Of a stretch of 64,000 nt of DNA, positions 18,771 to 27,376 are shown piece after piece; position 1 is the first letter of the stretch; every line of letters begins with the position of its first letter. Made by a program: the position numbers and the translations under genes. This stretch comes from Acetobacter aceti NBRC 14818. GTDB lineage: Bacteria > Pseudomonadota > Alphaproteobacteria > Acetobacterales > Acetobacteraceae. Where the stretch lies: positions 3,495,501-3,559,500 of the forward strand of contig NZ_AP023410.1 in NCBI RefSeq assembly GCF_000193495.2, written 5' to 3'. A model generated the notes under the pieces. It did not search any database, was not told the origin of the DNA, and saw nothing but the letters and a program-made list of their open reading frames with translations.

Positions 18771-18868
18771 ACACACCGGGATCAAAGGGACTCTGTCTCT
18801 TTGTAGGGTTCGGGGTAAAGCCCCAAAACCGTGCTCTCCGATGCGCCTGAAAGAGGTTTCGTATCGGC

Positions 18869-19105
18869 TTACCGTAAAACTGGCACTGCTGCCGCATCAT
18901 GGGGTAGGGTCATGCCATACGTCTCGCCATAGCGTGCGGCGAAGGCCTCCCGTTCCAGTCGTTCGCAGTAATCAAGATAGCGGAGCAACGCCCGCTCGGC
19001 CCGTGGCGTGCGCCCGTAAATCCGTTTGTAGTGTCGCCAGAGGATCATCACGTTGACCGACCATGCGTCATAAGCATGTTCTGTCACGCGCCTGCGGATG
19101 CTCAC
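18869..19105 (-). CDS. Hypothetical protein, basic and helical
   Basis: A 78-residue frame starting at GTG 19105. Composition is protein-like, with regularly placed charged and aromatic residues (ILWRHYKRIYGRTP, ERALLRYLDYCERLERE). It follows the CobW GTPase gene by 88 bp on the same strand and may be co-transcribed. No Shine-Dalgarno sequence is obvious, and the reading frame continues a few codons upstream of GTG to a stop. No family recognised; a real but unknown gene is somewhat more likely than chance. Confidence 0.5.
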   Translation of the reverse strand: MSIRRRVTEHAYDAWSVNVMILWRHYKRIYGRTPRAERALLRYLDYCERLEREAFAARYGETYGMTLPHDAAAVPVLR

Positions 19106-19193
19106 TGGCAGCGCTTCGAAAGCCGCCCAGTCATCCCCGTCTTAACGACGCCACATCTCGTGGCGAAGGGTCCGTTCGTTACTGGTTGTGCTT

Positions 19194-20417
19194 TCAGGCA
19201 TCTTCCAGTGCCTCCTGCTGCCCCCAGGTCGGGAAAGGGTCAGGCAGATGCGCGAAGAGCAGTGGATCGAACCGGTCTTCTTTCAGGTCAGGCACAAGGC
19301 AGGCGTTCAGGGCGGCGCTGATAGCGGCCTCGTCCATCTCTGCTGTGCCGATAAAGACGATTTCCTGTCGCCGATCTCCGTAAACCGGGTCCCACTTTGA
19401 AAAAAGATGGTCGCGCCAATCCGTGTCGTCAGGCCAGTGCTCTTTCGGGATGGTTGCCCACCAGCGTCCGAGCGCCTGTGTGCGCACCAGTGCGCCCGCC
19501 TGACCCAATTCGCCCACCCATTCAGGGCGTGTCGCCAGCCAGAAATGGCCTTTTGCCCGGATGACGCCCGGCCATATGTTGTCGATGAAGGTTTTGAAGC
19601 GTTCCGGCATCAGAGGACGGCGCGCCCGCCAGACAAAGGTGCGGATTCCGTATTCTTCCGTTTCAGGAATATGGTTCTGAAATCCGAACAGTTCCTTGTA
19701 CCACAGCGGATGCTTGTGGGCCTTGTCGTAATCGAACCGATGGGTGTCCAGAATCTGTGCGGAGGGGACGACGCCGTGATCCGCTTCGACGATGTCGGCA
19801 TCGGCGTTGAGCGCCTGAATGATCTTCCAGGCCGCATCACGCTGTTCCGGTGTGGCGCTTGAAACCTTGTTCAGCACGACGACATCGGCGAATTCGATCT
19901 GTTCGACCAGAAGATCGACAAGCGCGCGGTCATCGCCTTCGCCAGCGGTCTCGCCACGGTCGTGCAGAAAATCCGTCGAGCTGTAATCTTTCAGCAGGTT
20001 CACGGCGTCCACGACCGTCACCATTGTGTCGAGGCGGGCAATGTCGGACAGACTTTCGCCGGCTTCATCACGAAATTCGAAGGTCGCCGCGACCGGAAGA
20101 GGTTCCGCAATGCCAGTCGATTCAATCAGCAGGTAATCGAAGCGGCCTTCCTCTGCGAGCCGCCGGACTTCCTGAAGCAGATCGTCGCGCAGCGTGTAGC
20201 AGATACAGCCGTTGCTCATTTCGACCAGCGTCTCGTTCGTGCGCGACAGATCGCTGCCGCCACGCACCAGATCGGCGTCGATGTTCACGTCGCTCATGTC
20301 GTTGACAATCACGGCGACCTTCCGGCCTTCGCGGTTGTTCAGAACATGGTTGAGAAGCGTGGTTTTGCCCGCTCCCAGAAAGCCGGAAAGAACGGTTACC
20401 GGAAGTCTTTCGTCCAT
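19194..20417 (-). CDS. CobW/COG0523 GTPase, probable zinc metallochaperone
   Basis: A 407-residue G3E GTPase. The P-loop is [17 protein letters not shown] (residues 9-25). The diagnostic metal-binding motif CICY lies in [17 protein letters not shown], the switch region is [12 protein letters not shown], and the C-terminal CobW domain follows (about residues 265-385). A perfect Zur-like palindrome 42-61 bp upstream supports the zinc-responsive ZigA/ZagA-like subgroup, thought to move zinc to client enzymes under zinc starvation, over a cobalamin role. GTPase family is certain; the zinc role is inferred from the operator. Confidence 0.93.
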   Translation of the reverse strand: MDERLPVTVLSGFLGAGKTTLLNHVLNNREGRKVAVIVNDMSDVNIDADLVRGGSDLSRTNETLVEMSNGCICYTLRDDLLQEVRRLAEEGRFDYLLIESTGIAEPLPVAATFEFRDEAGESLSDIARLDTMVTVVDAVNLLKDYSSTDFLHDRGETAGEGDDRALVDLLVEQIEFADVVVLNKVSSATPEQRDAAWKIIQALNADADIVEADHGVVPSAQILDTHRFDYDKAHKHPLWYKELFGFQNHIPETEEYGIRTFVWRARRPLMPERFKTFIDNIWPGVIRAKGHFWLATRPEWVGELGQAGALVRTQALGRWWATIPKEHWPDDTDWRDHLFSKWDPVYGDRRQEIVFIGTAEMDEAAISAALNACLVPDLKEDRFDPLLFAHLPDPFPTWGQQEALEDA

Positions 20418-20458
20418 GACGGCCTGCCTCCTTCGATAGCAATCTGCTGATTATTATA

Positions 20459-20478
20459 TGTTATGTTATAACATAACA
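20459..20478 (-). promoter_or_regulatory. Zur-like operator
   Basis: The perfect 20-bp palindrome tgttatgttataacataaca closely resembles known Zur boxes (GTTAT-ATAAC half-sites). It lies just upstream of the CobW-family GTPase gene, a common Zur target. No other gene starts nearby. Confidence 0.75.
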
Positions 20479-20537
20479 ATGCACGGCAGCTATCGAATTG
20501 AGATGGATCAGAGGCGGACGATTTTTTGGAAGGAAAT

Positions 20538-20573
20538 CTGCGAACACGAACCTGCATTGGTTCGTGTTCGCAG
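20538..20573 (-). terminator. Hairpin terminator after the MFS gene
   Basis: A perfect 15-bp inverted repeat (ctgcgaacacgaacc) with a 6-nt loop, 19 bp beyond the stop of the MFS gene. No strong T-tract follows on the minus strand. Confidence 0.65.
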
Positions 20574-20591
20574 CGGGATGGATCAAGCGGA

Positions 20592-21782
20592 TCAGTGACT
20601 GCTGGCCAGCTTCCAGGGGAAAGCTTTCGGGCTGGCGAGGCCGATTGCGATGCCGAGCACCACGATCGAAAGTGATACAGGCGTCAGCACACTAAACCCG
20701 GCAAGTGACAGAATCTGCCCGCCTGTCGCGGAGCCCAGCAGAATACCAACGTTGCTGGCGCTGTTGACGGCCGCTCCAGCAACGTCAGCCTGTGTGGCGT
20801 TGGCGCGGATGGCCCCCGACATCACGAACGGCACGATGGCGGAGAAGCCGATGCACCAGATGGCGATAGCGACGACGCACTCCCATCCGCTCAGAATATG
20901 TCCGAACATCAATCCCATGCCGACCAGCATCAGACCGCCGGCGCAAAGCAGTCCCAGAGCGGGGCAGCGGTCCACCATCAGACTCGCCATCCACAGTCCG
21001 ACGATGCTGAGGCTGCCTGTAATGAGCAGAACAACACTGAGATCGTTTTCAGCCACACCATGTTGCAGGAGGAGGGGCGTCACATAGGTGTAGAGCAGAT
21101 TGTGAGCGAAGAAGAAGACGACGTTTACAAGTATGACGAGGCCGAAATTCCGGAAGGCCTGACGGGAGCGGATTGTCGGAACGCCACCGGGTACGGACGA
21201 GGATGGTGCCGCAACCGGCGGCAGTTTCAGGGCGATGAAGACCAGAAGCACAACCGCCAGACCGGTCATGATGAACATGGCGATGCGCCAGCTGGCGAAA
21301 TGTCCGATCGCAGCTGAACCCGGCACACCAAGGATCGCGCCCAGAGATGTGCCACCATAGACAAAGGAGATGGCGCGTCCGGTCATGTCCGGGGAAACGA
21401 GCCGCGCCGCGTAGGCCGCGACGACGGACATCAGCACCGCATGGGCAAGACCGCCGATCATGCGCCCCAGACAGAGGACAAGAAAGGTGGGCGCCAGTGC
21501 GACAACCAGATTGGAGACGATGTAACCGCCGAGAGACATCAGCACCAGCAGCTTGCGGTCCATTTTGCCCGTAGCGATGGTCAGCGGCACGGCGCCGAAA
21601 GCCACCATGAGGGCGAAGGCGCTGACCGCCAGTCCTGCCTGCCCTTCCTGAATGTGAAAGGCCTGCGCCATGTCCACGAGAAGGCCGACAGGGGCGACTT
21701 CACTTGTCAGGGCAGTGAAGGTGCACGCGAAAAGCGCGCACAGACCAACTAGTGTCGAGCCGGAAAGCGATTTGAAGAGCAT
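20592..21782 (-). CDS. MFS transporter, AraJ/drug-efflux type
   Basis: A 396-residue major facilitator with about 12 transmembrane helices. The N-terminus shows the DHA1-like pattern TSEVAPVGLLVDMAQAF in helix 1. The loop between helices 2 and 3 (GKMDRKLLVLMSLGGYI) matches the MFS motif A region, and RMIGGLAHAVLMSVVAAYAARLV matches the exporter pattern. Such proteins export drugs, sugars or arabinose-like compounds; the substrate is unknown. It stands alone, ended by the hairpin at 20538. Confidence 0.9.
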   Translation of the reverse strand: MLFKSLSGSTLVGLCALFACTFTALTSEVAPVGLLVDMAQAFHIQEGQAGLAVSAFALMVAFGAVPLTIATGKMDRKLLVLMSLGGYIVSNLVVALAPTFLVLCLGRMIGGLAHAVLMSVVAAYAARLVSPDMTGRAISFVYGGTSLGAILGVPGSAAIGHFASWRIAMFIMTGLAVVLLVFIALKLPPVAAPSSSVPGGVPTIRSRQAFRNFGLVILVNVVFFFAHNLLYTYVTPLLLQHGVAENDLSVVLLITGSLSIVGLWMASLMVDRCPALGLLCAGGLMLVGMGLMFGHILSGWECVVAIAIWCIGFSAIVPFVMSGAIRANATQADVAGAAVNSASNVGILLGSATGGQILSLAGFSVLTPVSLSIVVLGIAIGLASPKAFPWKLASSH

Positions 21783-21916
21783 GTTGTCCTTGAAATGAAT
21801 ACGTACATGCCTGCGGACACAGGACCACTTTCAGCCATAACTCAGAATCAGGGACAATGTTTATATTTTATGTTGATATCCGGGCTGTTTTTACAGAAAC
21901 GCCCTTCACTGTATCT

Positions 21917-22156
21917 TTACTGATGTTGTTCGGTCTTGACGTCGTCATGCGTCAGGGAGTGCAGGGTGTTTTTCAGGATCGTTGACGCCGGGAGAGTGTC
22001 GGGGCTGGCTGGAAAGGCTAATGTCAGGACAGCCCAGACAATCACAAGGAAGACCGCCGCAATGACAAACGGCGTAAAAGTAGGTCCCTTGCGGACAGGA
22101 CGCTTTTCGGGAGCCTGCCCGTGAGAAGGCTCGAAAAGCGCATCATTCTCAGCCAT
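21917..22156 (-). CDS. Small single-pass membrane protein
   Basis: A 79-residue protein with a charged N-terminus, one transmembrane helix ([19 protein letters not shown], about residues 29-47) and a short periplasmic or cytoplasmic tail ([14 protein letters not shown]). Its start overlaps the end of thyX by 8 bp on the same strand, so the two are translationally coupled. No family recognised. Confidence 0.75.
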   Translation of the reverse strand: MAENDALFEPSHGQAPEKRPVRKGPTFTPFVIAAVFLVIVWAVLTLAFPASPDTLPASTILKNTLHSLTHDDVKTEQHQ

Positions 22157-23057
22157 GCAGCACCTTCTGGAACTCGTCCCATTCGCGCCGTGACAGGCCG
22201 GAATTTTCCTGAGTCACCGTTTCACCTGCGAGCATCTTGCGCAGCAGGACGACCATGGTGGCAGAGAAGGTCACCGCACCAACACGATACTCCTTGAACG
22301 CGGCAGCCGCGATCGGCACCCAGGCTTCCAGCATGGACAGCATGACTTCAGCATAGGCACGGATTTCGTACTGCGCGTGCGGATCAATGCGCAGGGACAG
22401 GAAATGCATCAGGTTGTGCAGATCCACCTTCCAGTACCACTGGGTGTAGGTGTTCAGTGTCAGATTCATCCGCGCCAGTTCACGCGCCAGTCCCGGCCCA
22501 TTGTCTGTGTCGAGCAGGTTTTCATAAGTGTCGTAGCAGCGGATAGCGTCGTCACGCAGCAGGTGCATGACCTTTGTAGCCGTCTCGGCATCCAGCACAT
22601 CACCGCGGCCCTGCCGGTTGCTGGCGCTCTGGGCGGCCATATGCTCGGGTGAGGGAAGATAGAATTCCCGGTCTAGGATCGAGTAGCGCGCAGAATATTC
22701 ATTCACATTGGCCGTGCGATGGCGAATCCACTGACGGGCGATGAAGATCGGCAGTTTAATGTGGAACTTGATCTCGCACATCTCGAACGGGGTCGAATGG
22801 CGGTGACGCATCAGGTAGCGGATCAGGCCGGTGTCTTCCGACACCTTGCGGGTACCGCGTCCATAGGACACGCGGGCGGCCTGCACGATGGCGGCATCGT
22901 CGCCCATATAGTCGATTACACGAACAAAACCGTGGTCCAGAACCGGGTGCGCCCTGAAGAGAATCTCTTCCAGTGCGGGCACGGTCGGGCGCTTGGTCGT
23001 GGCTGTTGTCTGGCCATGCTCTTCGATTTCGGTGCGCTGCGCGTCGGTCAGGGGCAT
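22149..23057 (-). CDS. thyX: FAD-dependent thymidylate synthase
   Basis: A 302-residue ThyX that makes dTMP from dUMP with methylenetetrahydrofolate and NADPH. The ThyX motif is present as [15 protein letters not shown] (about residues 117-131), with the preceding [19 protein letters not shown] segment and the late ALNTY-like [19 protein letters not shown]. It is longer than the 220-250 residues of many ThyX proteins because of an N-terminal extension, common in alphaproteobacteria. No thyA is in the window. Confidence 0.97.
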   Translation of the reverse strand: MPLTDAQRTEIEEHGQTTATTKRPTVPALEEILFRAHPVLDHGFVRVIDYMGDDAAIVQAARVSYGRGTRKVSEDTGLIRYLMRHRHSTPFEMCEIKFHIKLPIFIARQWIRHRTANVNEYSARYSILDREFYLPSPEHMAAQSASNRQGRGDVLDAETATKVMHLLRDDAIRCYDTYENLLDTDNGPGLARELARMNLTLNTYTQWYWKVDLHNLMHFLSLRIDPHAQYEIRAYAEVMLSMLEAWVPIAAAAFKEYRVGAVTFSATMVVLLRKMLAGETVTQENSGLSRREWDEFQKVLHG

Positions 23058-23317
23058 GGTCTTCCGGCCTTGTGTCTTGGGTCTGAATCGGATGGCTGCG
23101 AGGCCCGCAGCACTATGGGGCGAGGGTCTAGCACACGCCGGGGCTGTCCAGACAAGAACTTAGGGAAAAGGGTTTCGATCTGCCTGCAGAACGAGAGATA
23201 GATACGATAAAAAGAATGTTTGAACCTGAATTTTCCAATAAGCAGCCGGCTTCCACTTGGTGGCCTTACAAAGACCTTGCGGAAGGGAAGACATACACCT
23301 ATCTTCGTGGGTGCAGG
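23058..23317. other. Intergenic leader between thyX and ssrA
   Basis: About 260 bp with no convincing gene. It must contain the thyX (minus) and ssrA (plus) promoters, but no clear -35/-10 pair was recognised. Confidence 0.4.
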
Positions 23318-23604
23318 AGGGTTCGACCCTTGGCTATGGCGATAAACGGAATTTGGAATAAGCGTTGTGGACCCGGGGGCGGTACCCGGCGTCTCCACCA
23401 AGAAAACTCCCGGCCAGTCCGGGATTGTGGGGACGAAACAGGCTCGACACGCGTGGTAAAGACTTTCCTTTTGCCCGGCATTGTACCGCCGTCATCGGGC
23501 TAACTTACAAGTGCCAACGATAACTCAGAGGTGCTCGCTGTCGCTGCATAAGCGATAAGCGCGGTTCGGGAGGGCACCGGGCAACAGAAGCCCTCCCACC
23601 TCAA
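23318..23604 (+). ncRNA. ssrA: tmRNA, permuted two-piece form
   Basis: The acceptor piece comes first and ends in CCA at 23400. After a spacer of about 28 nt the coding piece begins at 23429 with ggggacgaaacaggctcgac. The acceptor stem pairs ggggacg (23429-23435) with cgtctcc (23390-23396), confirming the permuted arrangement. The tag frame at 23513-23551 encodes ANDNSEVLAVAA and a TAA stop; its hydrophobic C-terminus fits a ClpXP degron. A hairpin (gggagggc/gccctccc, 23568-23597) closes the coding piece. tmRNA rescues stalled ribosomes. The outer ends are estimates. Confidence 0.93.
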
Positions 23605-23773
23605 AGAAAATTCCATTCAGGATGCTTCACCTCTCTGTGACCAGACAGCGATGCAGGTGGGTTGCCTTCCTTCTGCCTTTGCCTCATCCATGCCGCCGCG
23701 ATAACCTTTCACGGGACAGGTGTGGTATACAGGCGCCGCACTATGGAGCGGGCAGAATACAGGGGATTTTTCC

Positions 23774-24310
23774 ATGACCGACAATCAGGATGGCGGCGGA
23801 CCGGGCGGCGATCTGCCGGAGAGCATGCTGCCGTATGACGTCTGGATGGAAGACGCCTACCGCGATGTCATGCTGCGTGCGCTCGAACATGTGAGCCGGG
23901 AAGGGCTTGCAGGCGGCCATCATTTCTATCTGTCTTTCCGGACCGACTGGCCGGGCGTGGATATTCCATCGCGTCTGCGCGCCCAGTATCCGCATGAGAT
24001 GACGATCGTGTTGCAGCATCAGTTCTGGGATCTGAAAGTGGACCGTGAACAGCGCTGTGTCTCGGTCGGCCTGTCCTTCGGAGGAGTCGGCTCGATACTC
24101 ACGATCCCGGTGGCGGCCATCACCGGCTTCGCGGACCCGCATATCCAGCTTTCAATGCGCTTTAACCCGACGGAAAAAGCCCAGCACGAAGCAGAGGTTG
24201 CGGAGGCGGAGGCTATTCCTGAACCAGCGCCGGAAGATCTGGCCCCGAAAGGGGACGCCGCTGTCGTGAGTCTCGATGCCTTTCGTAAAAAGGGTCCCAA
24301 GCCGAGCTGA
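23774..24310 (+). CDS. sspB: SspB-type ClpXP adaptor
   Basis: A 178-residue alphaproteobacterial SspB. The globular domain (about residues 20-120: LPYDVWMEDAYRDVMLRAL, HHFYLSFRTDWPGVDIPSRL, MTIVLQHQFWDL) binds the ssrA tag. An acidic Glu/Ala/Pro-rich linker leads to the conserved tail VVSLDAFRKK, the presumed ClpX-binding (XB) peptide. ATG 23774 follows the gggga ribosome site. It lies about 170 bp after ssrA, the RNA that encodes the tag it recognises, and just before the fumarase gene. Confidence 0.93.
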   Translation: MTDNQDGGGPGGDLPESMLPYDVWMEDAYRDVMLRALEHVSREGLAGGHHFYLSFRTDWPGVDIPSRLRAQYPHEMTIVLQHQFWDLKVDREQRCVSVGLSFGGVGSILTIPVAAITGFADPHIQLSMRFNPTEKAQHEAEVAEAEAIPEPAPEDLAPKGDAAVVSLDAFRKKGPKPS

Positions 24311-24352
24311 CGCCGCAAGGCCCAGCCGGACGCCCGATCGGAGACTGAGACG

Positions 24353-26044
24353 ATGACTGCTGACACCACCGCGCCGAAAGCTCCGGCGCAGAAGGCTGCG
24401 TCCAAGACACCAGCGATCAAGGATTTTTCCTATGCCCCGCTGTTTCAGCTGGGCAAGGATGAAACGCCGTACCGTAAACTCGATCTCGGTGGGGTCAGCA
24501 CATCGAAGGTCGGTGACAAAACCATCCTGCATGTCGAGCCGGAAACCCTGTCCGCGCTGGCGGCGGAGGCGTTCAACGATATTGCCCACCTGCTGCGGCC
24601 CTCGCATCTCCAGTCTCTGGCCAATATTCTCAAGGACCCAGAAGCGTCTGATAACGACCGTTTCGTGGCGCTCGACCTGCTGAAGAACGCCTGCATCGCC
24701 GCTGGCGGCGCGCTGCCGATGTGTCAGGACACGGGAACGGCCATCGTTGTCGGCAAGAAGGGCCAGCGCGTCTGGGTCGAAGGCAATGACGACGAAGCCT
24801 TCGCTCGCGGCGTCTACAAGACCTACACGACGACCGCCCTGCGCTATTCGCAGATGGCGCCGCTGACGATTTTTGATGAGAAAAACACCGGTACCAATCT
24901 GCCCGTGCAGGTCGATGTCGCCGCCAATCCGGGCGATTATCATCCGGAGGAATTCGATCTTCTGTTCGTCGCCAAGGGAGGCGGCTCAGCCAACAAGACG
25001 TTCCTGTTTCAGGAAACGCGGGCACTGATCTTCAACAAGGAGACGCTGCTGAAATGGCTGGAGACCAAGCTCCGTACGCTCGGCACGTCAGCCTGTCCGC
25101 CGTATCACCTTGCCATCGTTCTGGGCGGCATGTCCGCTGAGCAGACGCTCAAGACCGTCAAGATGGCCTCCACGCACTATTACGATTCGCTGCCCGACAA
25201 GGGGAACGAAAACGGACAGGCATTCCGTGACAAGGAAATGGAAGCCGAAGTCCTGAAGCTGACCCAGAAGCTTGGCATCGGCGCGCAGTTTGGCGGCAAG
25301 TATTTCTGCCACGACGTGCGGGTCGTGCGTCTGCCTCGTCACGGGGCGTCTTTTCCGGTTGGCATCGGTGTGTCCTGCTCGGCAGACCGTCAGGCCAAGG
25401 CGAAGATCACGGCGGAAGGCGTGTTCCTCGAGCAGCTTGAGCACGATCCGGCCCGCTTCCTGCCCGAGACGACCGACGAGCATCTGGAAGGCGAGGCGGT
25501 CAATATCGACCTCAATCGTCCGATGGACGAGATCCGCAAGGAACTGTCGAAATATCCCGTCAAGACGCGCCTGTCCCTGACCGGCACGATGGTCGTGGCG
25601 CGCGATATCGCCCATGCCAAGTTCAAGGAACGTCTGGAGAAGGGCGAAGGACTGCCGCAATATCTCAAGGATCATCCGGTCTATTATGCTGGTCCGGCCA
25701 AGACTCCGGCGGGGATGCCGACCGGCTCCTTCGGTCCGACCACGGCAGGCCGTATGGACTCGTATGTCGCCGAACTCCAGAAGGCTGGCGGCTCCTACGT
25801 GATGCTGGCCAAGGGCAATCGCTCCAAGGCCGTGAAGGACGCCTGCCAGACCTATGGCGGCTTCTATCTCGGCTCAGTCGGTGGCCCGGCGGCGCGTCTG
25901 GCCAAGGACTGCATCCGCAAGGTCGAGGTTCTGGAATATCCGGAACTGGGCATGGAAGCGGTCTGGAAAATCGAAGTCGAAAACTTCCCGGCTTTCATCG
26001 TCATCGATGACAAGGGCAACGACTTCTACGCCGGTCTCACCTGA
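24353..26044 (+). CDS. fumA: Class I fumarate hydratase, [4Fe-4S]
   Basis: A 563-residue iron-sulfur fumarase interconverting fumarate and malate in the TCA cycle. Fe-S cysteines appear in [21 protein letters not shown] and [13 protein letters not shown]. The C-terminal beta domain contains [24 protein letters not shown] and [21 protein letters not shown]. An Ala/Pro/Lys-rich leader of about 25 residues precedes the domain. It is oxygen-sensitive by family, unlike class II FumC. It starts 42 bp after sspB and may be co-transcribed. Confidence 0.96.
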   Translation: MTADTTAPKAPAQKAASKTPAIKDFSYAPLFQLGKDETPYRKLDLGGVSTSKVGDKTILHVEPETLSALAAEAFNDIAHLLRPSHLQSLANILKDPEASDNDRFVALDLLKNACIAAGGALPMCQDTGTAIVVGKKGQRVWVEGNDDEAFARGVYKTYTTTALRYSQMAPLTIFDEKNTGTNLPVQVDVAANPGDYHPEEFDLLFVAKGGGSANKTFLFQETRALIFNKETLLKWLETKLRTLGTSACPPYHLAIVLGGMSAEQTLKTVKMASTHYYDSLPDKGNENGQAFRDKEMEAEVLKLTQKLGIGAQFGGKYFCHDVRVVRLPRHGASFPVGIGVSCSADRQAKAKITAEGVFLEQLEHDPARFLPETTDEHLEGEAVNIDLNRPMDEIRKELSKYPVKTRLSLTGTMVVARDIAHAKFKERLEKGEGLPQYLKDHPVYYAGPAKTPAGMPTGSFGPTTAGRMDSYVAELQKAGGSYVMLAKGNRSKAVKDACQTYGGFYLGSVGGPAARLAKDCIRKVEVLEYPELGMEAVWKIEVENFPAFIVIDDKGNDFYAGLT

Positions 26045-26177
26045 TCTGCCGATAATCCGCTCTGTGCCGGGGGAGGGCTTGCTTTCCTCCGGCAACGCCG
26101 TTCAATAGACATTATGAAAGCGACGCCATGTCCTCGGCGTCGCAAGGCGGATACGCTTCAGAGTAAGGCATTGTCTC

Positions 26178-26570
26178 ATGCGCTTCACCGTTGATCGACT
26201 GGACCACGTTGTTCTCACTGTCCGTGATATTGAGGTCTCGGCGTCCTGGTATCAGCGTGTGCTCGGTATGGAACGGGAAGAGTATGGGCGGCACAATCGA
26301 ACGGCGCTGAAGTTCGGCGGTCAGAAGATCAACCTGCGGCCGGAAGGCATGGAGGGGTGGGAAACCGCACAGTTCGCGTCCTGCGGCACCAATGATCTCT
26401 GTTTCATCGCTGCCGTTGCGAGTGAAGATGTCATTGAGCATCTCAAGGGCTGCGGTGTGAAAGTGGTTGAAGGCCCGGTAGCCCGTCTAGGAGCGCTTGG
26501 TCCGGTGACATCAGTCTATTGCCATGACCCGGATCAGAACCTGATCGAAATTGCGTCTTATCAGGGGTAG
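26178..26570 (+). CDS. VOC/glyoxalase-fold protein
   Basis: A 130-residue vicinal-oxygen-chelate protein with two beta-alpha-beta-beta-beta modules. The metal-ligand pattern is His in RLDHVVLTV, and a Glu in the final strand (DPDQNLIEIASYQ). This matches the small glyoxalase/GLOD5-like group; reactions in this superfamily vary, so the substrate is unknown. It follows the fumarase after 133 bp. Confidence 0.88.
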   Translation: MRFTVDRLDHVVLTVRDIEVSASWYQRVLGMEREEYGRHNRTALKFGGQKINLRPEGMEGWETAQFASCGTNDLCFIAAVASEDVIEHLKGCGVKVVEGPVARLGALGPVTSVYCHDPDQNLIEIASYQG

Positions 26571-26608
26571 TTTGCGCTGTTTGCGTTTCTGGTCGTGTTT
26601 GTGAGGTT

Positions 26609-26830
26609 CTAGTTGGATTTTACATCCAACAGGTCAGAAATGCTTATTTCCAGAGCCTTGCAAATATTCAGCAATTCCTCGGCGTCAGGTCTTTCCTTGC
26701 AGCTTTCGAAAATTTCCAGGCGATCTTTATCTATACCGGAGGCCACGGAAAGCTGCTCAAGCGTTAGATTGCGATCCTGACGCAGTTTTTTCATGGTCGT
26801 GCCAATAATTATTGTTAATTGGTTTTGCAT
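26609..26830 (-). CDS. Small XRE-family HTH regulator
   Basis: A 73-residue DNA-binding protein that is almost entirely a Cro/C1-type helix-turn-helix: MKKLRQDRNLTLEQLSVASGI (helices 1-3), then RLEIFESCKERPDAEELLNICKALEIS and a hydrophobic end LLDV. ATG 26830 starts the family-sized protein; the frame is open upstream without protein-like character. It sits in an AT-rich islet and may regulate itself or the facing small gene; targets are unknown. Confidence 0.82.
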   Translation of the reverse strand: MQNQLTIIIGTTMKKLRQDRNLTLEQLSVASGIDKDRLEIFESCKERPDAEELLNICKALEISISDLLDVKSN

Positions 26831-27107
26831 CCCATTTTTTCCAATGCTTTTGATATCTCTCGGAAGCGCATAAAGAAGTACATAAGTCGCATGTTTTTTA
26901 ATAGAGATACATAAAAACATCGCCATCATAAATCTATGTCTTTGGAAACATTTTTACTTCGTCTTTAAAATAAAACAAGAATATTAACGGATTTTTAACG
27001 ATTTCTGTCCCGAATCGTGTAAAATATTATATAGCGTTTTGAGGCTAAAAAGCTGTTACCGGCAGCTAACGCTTAGTTGTCTCAACCGAATTTTGAAGGC
27101 TGCTAGC

Positions 27108-27296
27108 TTGAAGTATTTTACGAGATGCCTGATTGTTCTGGCTGATGAGGCCTATAAAAAAGGCGATCATAGAATTGCCGTAGCATGCATCAATGCAATT
27201 TATCAGTCGTATGATGGAGATACAGATATTGCTCTTCGGGTAATAAATTATCTATCTGATGGCTCTGTTATTTCAGAGTTGCAGGATGCTGCATGA
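27108..27296 (+). CDS. Small hypothetical protein in the AT-rich islet
   Basis: A 62-residue frame from TTG 27108, which has an upstream aagg ribosome site; TTG 27039 would give 85 residues. The sequence is helical in character (CLIVLADEAYKKGDHRIAVACINAIYQSY) and resembles one TPR-like hairpin, ending in LSDGSVISELQDAA. It diverges from the XRE gene. No family recognised; coding status moderate. Confidence 0.48.
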   Translation: MKYFTRCLIVLADEAYKKGDHRIAVACINAIYQSYDGDTDIALRVINYLSDGSVISELQDAA

Positions 27297-27302
27297 CTTA
27301 TA

Positions 27303-27344
27303 AAAGAAAAACTCCAGAAATATTATCTATTATATTTCTGGAGT
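27303..27344 (-). terminator. Intrinsic terminator of tyrS
   Basis: A 12-bp perfect stem (actccagaaata with tatttctggagt) and about a 10-nt loop. On the minus strand it is followed by ttttctttta. It lies 33 bp past the tyrS stop and may also stop plus-strand transcription. Confidence 0.88.
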
Positions 27345-27376
27345 AAGAGCTTCTGGAGAGCAGGAGTTGTGTAAAA

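Noticed and set aside
23300..23345. tRNA gene suggested by gggttcgaccc near 23330
   Set aside because: No acceptor, D or anticodon stems can be drawn around it; it lies at the 5' edge of the tmRNA acceptor piece.
23048..23503. Open frames on both strands across the tmRNA locus
   Set aside because: They cover the acceptor stem, CCA end and tag frame of ssrA and give the stop-poor artefacts often seen over tmRNA genes.
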